A model generated the notes under the pieces. That model saw only the letters and a list, made by a program, of their open reading frames with translations, did no database searches and had not been told where the DNA came from. Below are positions 14,087-20,750 of a DNA stretch of 24,060 nt, piece by piece. The stretch's first letter is position 1; each line of letters begins with the position of its first letter. The stretch spans positions 1 to 24,060 of the IMG/VR virus record IMGVR_UViG_3300007555_000037; one strand, 5' to 3'. The position numbers were made by a program, and so were the translations under genes. The DNA is from a virus.

Positions 14087-14158
14087 GCGGAGTTGGTATA
14101 ACGATTACGTTAGGTGTCCAACCTAAAGATGGGGGTTCAAGTCCTCTGCTCCGCTCCA
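14087..14158 (+). tRNA. tRNA-Gly (UCC), structurally unusual
   Basis: A 72-base cloverleaf with encoded CCA. The acceptor GCGGAGT pairs with GCTCCGC (one G-T pair). The T arm has GGGGG, loop TTCAAGT, CCTCT. The anticodon arm is TTAGG, loop TGTCCAA, CCTAA, which puts the anticodon TCC at 14117-14119. Glycine identity is supported by C2-G71, discriminator T at 14155 and C35-C36. Two features are abnormal: position 33 is G instead of the universal U, and the D-loop (GTATAACGATTAC) is 3 bases shorter than in E. coli tRNA-Gly(UCC) and lacks the GG that contacts the T-loop. It has its own promoter and terminator, so it is likely transcribed; whether it is charged and used is uncertain. Confidence 0.75.
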
Positions 14159-14168
14159 ATCTCTCTCT

Positions 14169-14193
14169 ACCCCTCTTCGGAGGGGTTTTCTTT
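14169..14193 (+). terminator. Rho-independent terminator after the tRNA
   Basis: A 7-bp stem (ACCCCTC with GAGGGGT) closed by a TTCG tetraloop and followed by TTTTCTTT on the plus strand. It ends the tRNA transcript and the whole plus-strand cassette. Confidence 0.88.
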
Positions 14194-14224
14194 AAGTGCC
14201 ATCCTTGGCCGGCATACTCCTTAC

Positions 14225-14443
14225 TTATTCCCCTTCGGGTTCCCCTTCGGGTGCTGTTGCGGCAGTTCCAGTCTTGTCAGCAACATCTTTAATGACATTA
14301 GATGTTACGTCTAATATACCAGCGGTCACACCAAAGACATCAGAACCGACACCTTTAATAATACCACCAGTACCGTCAATGGTTGCATCAACGGTGGAAC
14401 AAGCAGACAAAACTAATGCGAATGCAATTGCAATGATACGCAT
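14225..14443 (-). CDS. Small secreted lipoprotein
   Basis: The 72-residue product has a short signal peptide (MRIIAIAFALVLSAC) with a lipobox LSAC and Cys15, so it should be lipid-modified and anchored in the host inner or outer membrane. The mature part is Gly/Val/Asp-rich (TVDATIDGTGGIIKGVGSDVF) and ends in PEGEPEGE, encoded by two tandem 12-base units. An AGGAG ribosome site precedes the ATG. A late promoter lies about 110 bases upstream. Phage lipoproteins of this size may serve as outer-membrane spanins or receptor-blocking exclusion proteins; no partner inner-membrane spanin is visible here, so function is open. Confidence 0.75.
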   Translation of the reverse strand: MRIIAIAFALVLSACSTVDATIDGTGGIIKGVGSDVFGVTAGILDVTSNVIKDVADKTGTAATAPEGEPEGE

Positions 14444-14554
14444 AACTATCTCCTGTTTTTAGATTACTGGATAACCAGACACAACGGTAATACCGTCTTT
14501 TTAAGGTATAGACATGACCGCCTTTTACTACTTTGTTCAGATCGTGAACACTGT

Positions 14555-14562
14555 TATTTATA
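14555..14562 (-). promoter_or_regulatory. T4-type late promoter TATAAATA upstream of the lipoprotein gene
   Basis: An exact late octamer on the minus strand. The approximately 100-base leader to the ATG at 14443 contains two small hairpins (CTGG-ATAA-CCAG at 14467-14478 and ACGGT-AAT-ACCGT at 14484-14496). This is the main content of the gap between gp23 and the lipoprotein gene. Confidence 0.65.
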
Positions 14563-14621
14563 CACTATAATGTACAATATATTGAACAACTAACCAGTTA
14601 ATTGACCACTTTATTACACAT

Positions 14622-14647
14622 AAAAAAAGAGGCACCGAAGTGCCTCT
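14622..14647 (-). terminator. Rho-independent terminator after gp23
   Basis: On the minus strand, AGAGGCAC pairs with GTGCCTCT around a TTCG loop (8-bp stem), followed by a run of seven T. It ends the capsid transcript just downstream of gp23. Confidence 0.92.
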
Positions 14648-14692
14648 CTAAAATGTGGTGAGTTAACCTCACTCTTATTTTTATACCGATTT

Positions 14693-16006
14693 CTAGGTTA
14701 AGATGTTAGTAACCTTGAAGATGCGGTAGTACTGGTTAGTCTTAGCAGTTGCAAGACCGTCAGAAGGTGTAGAACCAACAAATGGGTTAGACGCCATACC
14801 ATAACGAGTTTTGAACCCGATACGTGGTTGGAAGTCATCTTCACCAACTGCTTTAACCATCTGTAATGGTACATATGGGCAGTAGAATACACCTGAGTCA
14901 TATGGGTTAGTACCCTTATAACCTACAGTTACGTAGTCAGTGCTTGCATATGGGTCGATGTATACTTTGATGCGACCGTTAAGTAGACCAGCAAAAGTAT
15001 TACCAGTGTCATCTACTTGTAGGTTGTTCGCAAGAGCAGGACTATAGTCCAAAGAACCAGCAGCAGCAAGTGCAGTTGCAACATCTGAAGAACAGATGAT
15101 TACGTTACCTTTACCACGGCGAGTTTCTTTAGCGATAGTGTTTGCTTCACGATCAATCTGTACACCAAGACCTTTGAACTTCTCAGCACTCCAACGACCA
15201 TCTGTATCAGATGACATATTGAAAACACCTTTAGCAGTAACGTTTGCTTGTTGAGCACCAGTCTTCGCTTGAGAGTTGATAGTACGGATAACTTCACGGT
15301 TGATTTCCGCAAGAATTTCAGTACTAAGAATGTTCGCAAGTTCAGTTTCAGCGTCAAGACCGTGAATTGCTTTAAGGTCTTGTGCAAGTTCTAGAGTGTA
15401 CTCTGCTTTCAACGCACGTGATTTAGCAGTAACAGTTTGACGTTCGATTGTGAAACCCATCTCACCGAATGAAGAACCACCAGTACGACCAAGTGCTTCA
15501 GCATCAGCAGTAGGCATACCACCAGCAGTAAGGTTAGAAAGTCTAGTACCTTGTGAATCAACTCCATTCCAACCAGACGCATTGTCTGAATCGTGAGTAC
15601 CAGAACTGTCACCAGAGAAACGAGTCTCTGCTTCGTTGAACAATGCTTCACGGTTAGAAGTAGAACCACCTTTGTAGCGTGACTTCATAGCGAAGATCAA
15701 ACCAGTTGGGCCATTCATAGGTTGAACACCACACACATCATAAGCGATGAGGTTAGGCATTGCACGGCGTACTAATGAGATTAGTACTGGGTCAAAGTTG
15801 TTAACTGAACCAGTTGCGTTTGCAGGAGCAGCAGCGTTTTCAGTCATGAAACCTTGAGAAGCAGAACGTTCTTCTGAGATTGCTTTCTCTTGGTTTTCTA
15901 GGATTGCAGCGGTAACTGCACGGCGGTGATTGTCTTGAATCACGCCAGCAGACTCTTCGTTAAGAACTGGAGCCCACTTTTCGATTAAATTATCGTAAGA
16001 TTGCAT
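14693..16006 (-). CDS. 23: Major capsid protein
   Basis: The 437-residue product is the gp23 precursor that forms the head's hexamers. It matches T4 gp23 along its length: LLN-K/LIEKW-type start, ILENQEK, VRRAMPNLIAYDVCGVQPMN, EMGFTIERQTVTAKSRALKAEYTLELAQDLKAIHG, and YVTVGYKGTNPYDSGVFYCPY near the end. The T4 gp21 cleavage context FLTE-A corresponds to FMTE at residues 53-56, so mature protein should begin at Asn57. It is about 84 residues shorter than T4 gp23 (521), mainly because the insertion domain after FAMKSRY is reduced. It has an AAGGAA ribosome site and is followed by a strong terminator. Confidence 0.97.
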   Translation of the reverse strand: MQSYDNLIEKWAPVLNEESAGVIQDNHRRAVTAAILENQEKAISEERSASQGFMTENAAAPANATGSVNNFDPVLISLVRRAMPNLIAYDVCGVQPMNGPTGLIFAMKSRYKGGSTSNREALFNEAETRFSGDSSGTHDSDNASGWNGVDSQGTRLSNLTAGGMPTADAEALGRTGGSSFGEMGFTIERQTVTAKSRALKAEYTLELAQDLKAIHGLDAETELANILSTEILAEINREVIRTINSQAKTGAQQANVTAKGVFNMSSDTDGRWSAEKFKGLGVQIDREANTIAKETRRGKGNVIICSSDVATALAAAGSLDYSPALANNLQVDDTGNTFAGLLNGRIKVYIDPYASTDYVTVGYKGTNPYDSGVFYCPYVPLQMVKAVGEDDFQPRIGFKTRYGMASNPFVGSTPSDGLATAKTNQYYRIFKVTNILT

Positions 16007-16024
16007 TTGGATATTCCTTATTAA

Positions 16025-17059
16025 TTATCTTTTAGGTGTTGTTTTGCGAATAGTTTGAAGATATTGTTCCATTACAGAAGATACTTCAACAGTACTGTCA
16101 GCGTCTTCTATAATTGATTCTACTTCTTCACTACTTGCGACTTCTTTGGCGAAGTGTGACTCGATGATTGTTTGGACTTTAGATTCGAAAGAATCATCAA
16201 AATCAAAACCTTCAACAAGTGACTTCAATTTAACTACTTGAGTTTCTGCAAGGTCACGTGACGCTTCTCTGATAACAGATTCACGTTTGTAATCTTCCAA
16301 CTCAGCAGCAGTTTCGATTACTCTCTGAGTGCTTTCGTTGAGTTTAGTTTCTAACTCTTCGACAGACTCAGCAAGTTCGTCAACTAGGTCTACCTTAGAC
16401 TCTGGTACGTCAATGTAAGACTCTGAGAACAGGTCTTTCATTTTGTCCATGAAAGTTTCAGCGATTTCAGTACGGAGACCGTTCTGAATTGCAACTTGAT
16501 TACTTTCCATCCAAGATTCAACTACATAATTCAGGTAGCTGTCTACTTTCTCTACAAGGTCTGCTTTAGTAGAAGATACTTCTTCTGCTAATTCTTCCTT
16601 ATACTGCGTTTCTAAACGATCAACTTCTTCTGACAATTTAGATTTTACAGCTGACTCAAAAATTACTGCGGTTTTTGCCTTAAACTCATCACTGAGAGTG
16701 GCTTCAGACTCGACTAATGCATCTAGTTCAGCAGCAGTGTCAACACTTGTTTCAGCGATGACTTCATCTGTACCCATATCTACTGATTCTTCAACACCAC
16801 AAACTGCCTCGTAAGCAGACTGAATATCCGCCTTCTTACCTTTCAACAGTTGAGCATTGATTGCACTAACCATACCCGCTTTAGTTTTTGGAGCAGGAGC
16901 TTTCTTAACGGCGTCAGCTGCTTTCTTTACAGATGCGATAGACTCGTCTTCGCCTTCTGTACCTTCTACAACTTCGGTCGTTTCTTCGAGAGTTTCTTCC
17001 ACAATGTCGTTAATTTCTTCATCGTGAAGTTCAACTTCGACTTTATTTTCTTCAGTCAT
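16025..17059 (-). CDS. 22: Prohead scaffold (core) protein
   Basis: The 344-residue product is highly acidic with long Glu/Lys/Ser helices and predicted coiled coil (for example LAESVEELETKLNESTQRV), as expected for the gp22 assembly core that is degraded by gp21 before packaging. It is longer than T4 gp22 (269). Its place between gp21 and gp23 fixes the identity. Translation starts after a strong TAAGGAG site 6 bases from the ATG. Several x-x-Glu sites could be gp21 cuts, but I cannot single them out. Confidence 0.92.
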   Translation of the reverse strand: MTEENKVEVELHDEEINDIVEETLEETTEVVEGTEGEDESIASVKKAADAVKKAPAPKTKAGMVSAINAQLLKGKKADIQSAYEAVCGVEESVDMGTDEVIAETSVDTAAELDALVESEATLSDEFKAKTAVIFESAVKSKLSEEVDRLETQYKEELAEEVSSTKADLVEKVDSYLNYVVESWMESNQVAIQNGLRTEIAETFMDKMKDLFSESYIDVPESKVDLVDELAESVEELETKLNESTQRVIETAAELEDYKRESVIREASRDLAETQVVKLKSLVEGFDFDDSFESKVQTIIESHFAKEVASSEEVESIIEDADSTVEVSSVMEQYLQTIRKTTPKR

Positions 17060-17069
17060 TATTGACTCC

Positions 17070-17732
17070 TTACATATTAGATTTGATTAACGAGAGGAAA
17101 TTTTTGAACTCTCGAACACTTGTCTCATATAAGACAGTTTTCGGAGCGTTTTTAATTTCAGTCTCCATTTCTTCAATTACTTGAGGTTTCAAAACACCGT
17201 TATTCCAAACCCAGTCTACACCTTCCATTATACCATTAACGAAAGCTTCAGGTGCGCTAGGGTCTTGTACAATGTCAACAGTACTAAGAATAAAGTCGTC
17301 TTTAACGACCATTGCGCCATTTTGTCTCTCAAGACTACCCATACCACGAGTTGACACACCTAGTTGAACACCACCATCAAGAAGACCTTTAACAATCTTA
17401 CCCATCGGAGTATCCAATATTTGTGCCTTTCCAACCACATCATTTCCCTCAAACTTGAGGTCTGTGATGAGATGTGAAACTTTATCCAAGTTAACAGTCG
17501 GCCCTTCGGGGTGATTCAACTCACCTACGGCACGTTTCTGACTAACTTGTTCTTGAACGTACTTGTCTACAGCTCTTTCCATAATTGCTTTAGGATAGAC
17601 ACGTCCGTTACGATTCTTCTTATCTGCCTGTGCGAAAACGCCTTCGATGACGTAGTTCTTCTCGCCATTCTCTTTCTTTTCAACAAGACAGGATAGAGTA
17701 TTATTATCCGTAAATTCTGTAATTAACTTCAT
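17070..17732 (-). CDS. 21: Prohead core protease
   Basis: The 220-residue product (T4 gp21 is 212) is the serine protease that matures the prohead by cutting scaffold and capsid proteins. Catalytic residues are visible: His74 in GELNHPEGP and Ser127 in LGVSTRGMG, with an Asp in TVDIVQDPSAP near 153-157 as third member. The ATG overlaps the stop of the upstream 71-residue gene by one base (TAATG). It should act on FMTE at gp23 residues 53-56. Confidence 0.96.
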   Translation of the reverse strand: MKLITEFTDNNTLSCLVEKKENGEKNYVIEGVFAQADKKNRNGRVYPKAIMERAVDKYVQEQVSQKRAVGELNHPEGPTVNLDKVSHLITDLKFEGNDVVGKAQILDTPMGKIVKGLLDGGVQLGVSTRGMGSLERQNGAMVVKDDFILSTVDIVQDPSAPEAFVNGIMEGVDWVWNNGVLKPQVIEEMETEIKNAPKTVLYETSVREFKNFLSLIKSNM

Positions 17733-17947
17733 TAGGTCAATTCCTCTATTACTTTTTTTGCAGATTTCTCTGCATCCTTTTGTGACTTGAAGGCGTCTAA
17801 CTTGTCACCATCAATATATACCACAAAAGGTAGAGTCCCCTTCTCCTTTACAATGAGAACAGGGATACGTTTAATCTTCTTATCAAAGACTACTTCACCT
17901 TTCGGTTTCTTTTTTATTTCGGACAGTATTTCTTTATAAGATTTCAT
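17732..17947 (-). CDS. Small prohead-region protein upstream of gp21
   Basis: The 71-residue basic protein begins MKSYKEILSEIKKKPKGEVV and has a short beta domain (IKRIPVLIVKEKG, FVVYIDGDKLDAF) followed by a Lys/Glu helix. Its position between gp67 and gp21 corresponds to T4 gene 68, a prohead core protein, but T4 gp68 is 141 residues and I cannot confirm homology. Two tandem late promoters lie directly upstream. The nearer ends 5 bases before the ATG and no Shine-Dalgarno is visible. Confidence 0.75.
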   Translation of the reverse strand: MKSYKEILSEIKKKPKGEVVFDKKIKRIPVLIVKEKGTLPFVVYIDGDKLDAFKSQKDAEKSAKKVIEELT

Positions 17948-17952
17948 AGTAT

Positions 17953-17976
17953 TATTTATACAAATTAATATTTATA
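17953..17976 (-). promoter_or_regulatory. Tandem late promoters upstream of gp21-22-23
   Basis: Two exact minus-strand TATAAATA octamers at 17976-17969 and 17960-17953, start to start 16 bases. They probably drive the 71-residue gene, gp21, gp22 and gp23. Only the distal one leaves space for a short leader before the ATG at 17947. Confidence 0.8.
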
Positions 17977-17983
17977 AAATTAA

Positions 17984-18355
17984 TTATCTTTGTAGAAAAC
18001 CCGCCTTTGCCGAAGGCGTTTTACCACCCTTAAACATATTGGGGTTGGTCGCTAGATGACTCGGTAACTTACCCTTCTTTATCAACTTATGTAGTACTTT
18101 CTGTAACTCGTGAGTGTCTACCCCAAGTTGTCTAGCGACCTTTGCGATTCCTGCCGCACCTTGTTTTGGATTCTTTTTTCTCCAATCAAGGTAGTAACGA
18201 ATTGCTTTCTTATATAGCATACCCTTTACGCCAGGAATTTTCACTGCGATATCTGTCGGAATATTAATAGATTCCATGATTGCTTCATCAATGTCTTCAT
18301 CAGTTAGAACTTCAATTAAATCAAATTCTTCTGTGAATGTCTTGAAACTAATCAT
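17984..18355 (-). CDS. Prohead-region protein, 123 residues
   Basis: The N-terminus MISFKTFTEEFDLIEVLTDE and acidic first third are typical of T4-like prohead core polypeptides. The rest is basic and helical (YKKAIRYYLDWRKKNPKQG, then a helix-turn-helix-like RQLGVDTHELQKVLHKLIKKG), and the end is Gly/Lys-rich. By position it could stand for T4 gp68, but I see no decisive similarity. It overlaps the gp67 gene by 8 bases. Confidence 0.7.
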   Translation of the reverse strand: MISFKTFTEEFDLIEVLTDEDIDEAIMESINIPTDIAVKIPGVKGMLYKKAIRYYLDWRKKNPKQGAAGIAKVARQLGVDTHELQKVLHKLIKKGKLPSHLATNPNMFKGGKTPSAKAGFLQR

Positions 18356-18632
18356 CGGTTTCCTCTTCCTCTACTACTTCTTCCTCTTCCTCAACATCAT
18401 CTAACTCAACTTCTTCATCTTCGATGTCTTCGATGTCATCGTCTTGGTCGTTGAAGATTGCTTGTGCAGTTGCAATACGTTGTGCTTCTAGTGCATCTGC
18501 CATCTTGTCTTGTATAAGACTATTGAAAGAACCTTCCGCATTATTCAAGTCACCATCAGTGATTTGATTTATTAGGTTTTCTACCGCAGTAGGTTCTACA
18601 ACTTCTTGTTCTTGATTTTCTACTTCACTCAT
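18348..18632 (-). CDS. 67: Prohead core protein gp67 (internal peptide precursor)
   Basis: The 94-residue product ends in a very acidic tail (a long Glu/Asp run from about residue 66) and has a central helix MADALEAQRIATAQAIF, as in T4 gp67 (80 residues), which is cut by gp21 into internal peptides that stay in the head. It lies directly downstream of gp20 (2-base gap), the T4 order 20-67-68-21. Confidence 0.85.
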   Translation of the reverse strand: MSEVENQEQEVVEPTAVENLINQITDGDLNNAEGSFNSLIQDKMADALEAQRIATAQAIFNDQDDDIEDIEDEEVELDDVEEEEEVVEEEETDD

Positions 18633-18634
18633 TA

Positions 18635-20137
18635 TTATTCCTCATCTTCGTCTACAGTGGAATTTTCACCTTCGACTTGTTTTTTCATTTCTTCGATGTC
18701 CTCATCAGACATCATCATTACGTTCTTCATTGCCCACTCACGTGAGAAATACTCGCCCACATACTGTGATACCTGATCAAGAGTTTGCAGTCTGTTCTGC
18801 AATAGTTCTGCATCCTTTAACTCAGTAAAGTGGTTGTCTCTCTGGAAGTCTACTGTGATATATCCTTTCCAAGTCTCCCAATCCTGTTCGGTAATAATAC
18901 CTTTTAGAATTAGTTGTTTCTTCAGAATACCACTAAACAATGCAGAGAATCTTCTACGAAGTCTGTCAATAAACTTCTGGAACTTAACTTCGTCCCTTCC
19001 GATTTCGGTTGACCTACCCAGAGAAAACTGTGATTCTTGTTCCAAACGAGATACAGGTACGTTCAACGCACGATACAATCTCTTCTGGAAGTAGATGATA
19101 TCATCAATCTGACCAAGATTCTCACCGCCAGGCAGTGTACTTATCTCTGTGCCACGACCACCCTCTCTACGAGGTAACCAGAAGTCTTCCAACATAGACA
19201 TATGTTTGCGGTCATCTTTTAGTTGACCAGTGTTCGAATCGTAGACAATCTTATTACGATAACGAGACATGATGTCCTTCATGTATGCTTCTGACTTATT
19301 GCGTGGCATATTACCCACGTCAATATAGAAGATTCTACGTTCGGGGGCACGTGCAAGACGATAGATTACAAGTGAATCTTCCATCATGCGTAATTGATTA
19401 ATTGGTTTCAGTGCCTTATGTAGGTAGGACACAACCTGTTTCTTACTTGGGTCTAATAGACCACTAGAAACATATGAGATACTATCGGGAGAAAGTCTTA
19501 CACCTTGATTGGTTCCTGCTTTCTCTTGATAGATATAAAATTCGTTGACCTTCTCGACAACCTTTGCGCCTGAGATAGGGTCTTTTTTATAGTTTACTTC
19601 TTTAACTTTACGAATCTTTGCAGCATCGATAGGTCGGATTTCTTGAATACCCGACTTTAGATTAGATTCGTTTACTACGAGGTGGTGATATACTCGACCA
19701 TCTACATAGAATGAACGGAATATGTCATGACCGAGTTCTGTAAAGTTCATCATATTATAGATGTTGTTGAACTCTTCGACCATTTGTTTTTTGATATTTT
19801 CGGGAGCTTCTACTTTCTCTAGATTAAGTTCACATGAACCATCCATCTCAGAACCCACAATAGACTCGTTGACGATATCTTCTACGGCAGCATCAACTTC
19901 GGGATGTGTCGCAACACCACGATATTTGAGTACAAGTGCTTGGTTGTCTTTCGCCTTATTCCCTTCCATGTCAATGTACTGACCATAGTGAGAACCAGAC
20001 GCTGTTACATAACCCGCACCATCATCATCGGTGGGAGCAACAATCGACCTTAACTTGTCTTTTTCTTTTGTTGGTTTTTCCTGACGTTTCAGTTCGAAAC
20101 CAAATAATTTTATACCGCTATTATCGTTATCTGCCAT
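18635..20137 (-). CDS. 20: Portal vertex protein
   Basis: The 500-residue product (T4 gp20 is 524) forms the dodecameric portal through which DNA is packaged and to which the neck attaches. Characteristic stretches are KYRGVATHPEVDAAVEDIVNE, RAPERRIFYIDVGNMPRNKSEAYMKDIM, and SRLEQESQFSLGRSTEIGRDEVKF in the second half. It lies between gp19 and gp67 as in T4. An AAGG site precedes the ATG, and a hairpin with a T-rich tail lies between gp19 and this gene. Confidence 0.96.
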   Translation of the reverse strand: MADNDNSGIKLFGFELKRQEKPTKEKDKLRSIVAPTDDDGAGYVTASGSHYGQYIDMEGNKAKDNQALVLKYRGVATHPEVDAAVEDIVNESIVGSEMDGSCELNLEKVEAPENIKKQMVEEFNNIYNMMNFTELGHDIFRSFYVDGRVYHHLVVNESNLKSGIQEIRPIDAAKIRKVKEVNYKKDPISGAKVVEKVNEFYIYQEKAGTNQGVRLSPDSISYVSSGLLDPSKKQVVSYLHKALKPINQLRMMEDSLVIYRLARAPERRIFYIDVGNMPRNKSEAYMKDIMSRYRNKIVYDSNTGQLKDDRKHMSMLEDFWLPRREGGRGTEISTLPGGENLGQIDDIIYFQKRLYRALNVPVSRLEQESQFSLGRSTEIGRDEVKFQKFIDRLRRRFSALFSGILKKQLILKGIITEQDWETWKGYITVDFQRDNHFTELKDAELLQNRLQTLDQVSQYVGEYFSREWAMKNVMMMSDEDIEEMKKQVEGENSTVDEDEE

Positions 20138-20164
20138 ATCTTACCTTCAAATTCCTTATTATAA

Positions 20165-20190
20165 AAGTGACAGAGGGATTTCTCCCCCTG
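20165..20190 (-). terminator. Hairpin terminator or attenuator between gp19 and gp20
   Basis: On the minus strand CAGGGGGA pairs with TCCCTCTG around a GAAA loop (8 bp, one G-U), followed by TCACTTTTAT. The pairing is complete only on the minus-strand RNA, because the opposite strand has an A-C mismatch. It probably separates part of the gp18-19 transcript from gp20. Confidence 0.6.
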
Positions 20191-20210
20191 CCCTTTTATG
20201 TATAACTAGA

Positions 20211-20738
20211 TTAACTAGTGGTATCACTTTCCCAGTACTGGACTTGGAACTCAACCGTGAACTCTTCAATCACATCGTTTGTTTCATAGTTAACGTCAAT
20301 TGCACTAACGTTAGTCGGGAAACATCCTCTGAAATTGTAGGTCTTAGTTGCATTACCTTCTCTATCTAATTGTTCAATAACCAAATCTGCCTGATAATCG
20401 ATAGGATTAACCAGACCAGAGTTTGATTGATGTCCATTGATACCATTCATCCAGCGTTCCATAGCATTACGGATACTGAAATCGGTATCATTTAGAATAG
20501 TCACAGTCCAAGGTTCAAATGTACGGTCACCCGCCATTTTCAGTTGTCTACCACGGAAAGGTACATCGAATACGTTCATAATCGAAGCAGGTAACTGTGC
20601 AGCCTTACACAAGAAGGATGTAAGTTCTACATCACCACCCGCATAGCCTGGAAAGTTAACTGTCGCTTTGAACAGATTGGGACGAGCACCGCCCCCTCTT
20701 AATTTTGACTTAAAGTCATCTACACCTAATACAGCCAT
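20211..20738 (-). CDS. 19: Tail tube protein
   Basis: The 175-residue product (T4 gp19 is 163) forms the inner tail tube. It begins MAVLGVDDFKSKLRGGGARP and has FLCKAAQLPASIMNVFDVPF, AGDRTFEPWTVTILNDTDF, and a helix with a WMNGINGH pattern, as in other T4-like gp19 proteins. It lies 12 bases after gp18 with an AGGGG ribosome site and is co-transcribed with it. The protein at 9248-9775 shares its length and central pattern. Confidence 0.93.
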   Translation of the reverse strand: MAVLGVDDFKSKLRGGGARPNLFKATVNFPGYAGGDVELTSFLCKAAQLPASIMNVFDVPFRGRQLKMAGDRTFEPWTVTILNDTDFSIRNAMERWMNGINGHQSNSGLVNPIDYQADLVIEQLDREGNATKTYNFRGCFPTNVSAIDVNYETNDVIEEFTVEFQVQYWESDTTS

Positions 20739-20750
20739 TTTTATTTCCCC

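Noticed and set aside
14484-14502. ACGGT-AAT-ACCGT hairpin followed by CTTTTT on the plus strand as a terminator
   Set aside because: The stem is only 5 bp, and no plus-strand transcript is expected there because the tRNA terminator lies upstream.
14698-15669. Minus-strand alternative frames within gp23
   Set aside because: They are out-of-frame shadows rich in Leu/Val that overlap a certain gp23 reading frame.
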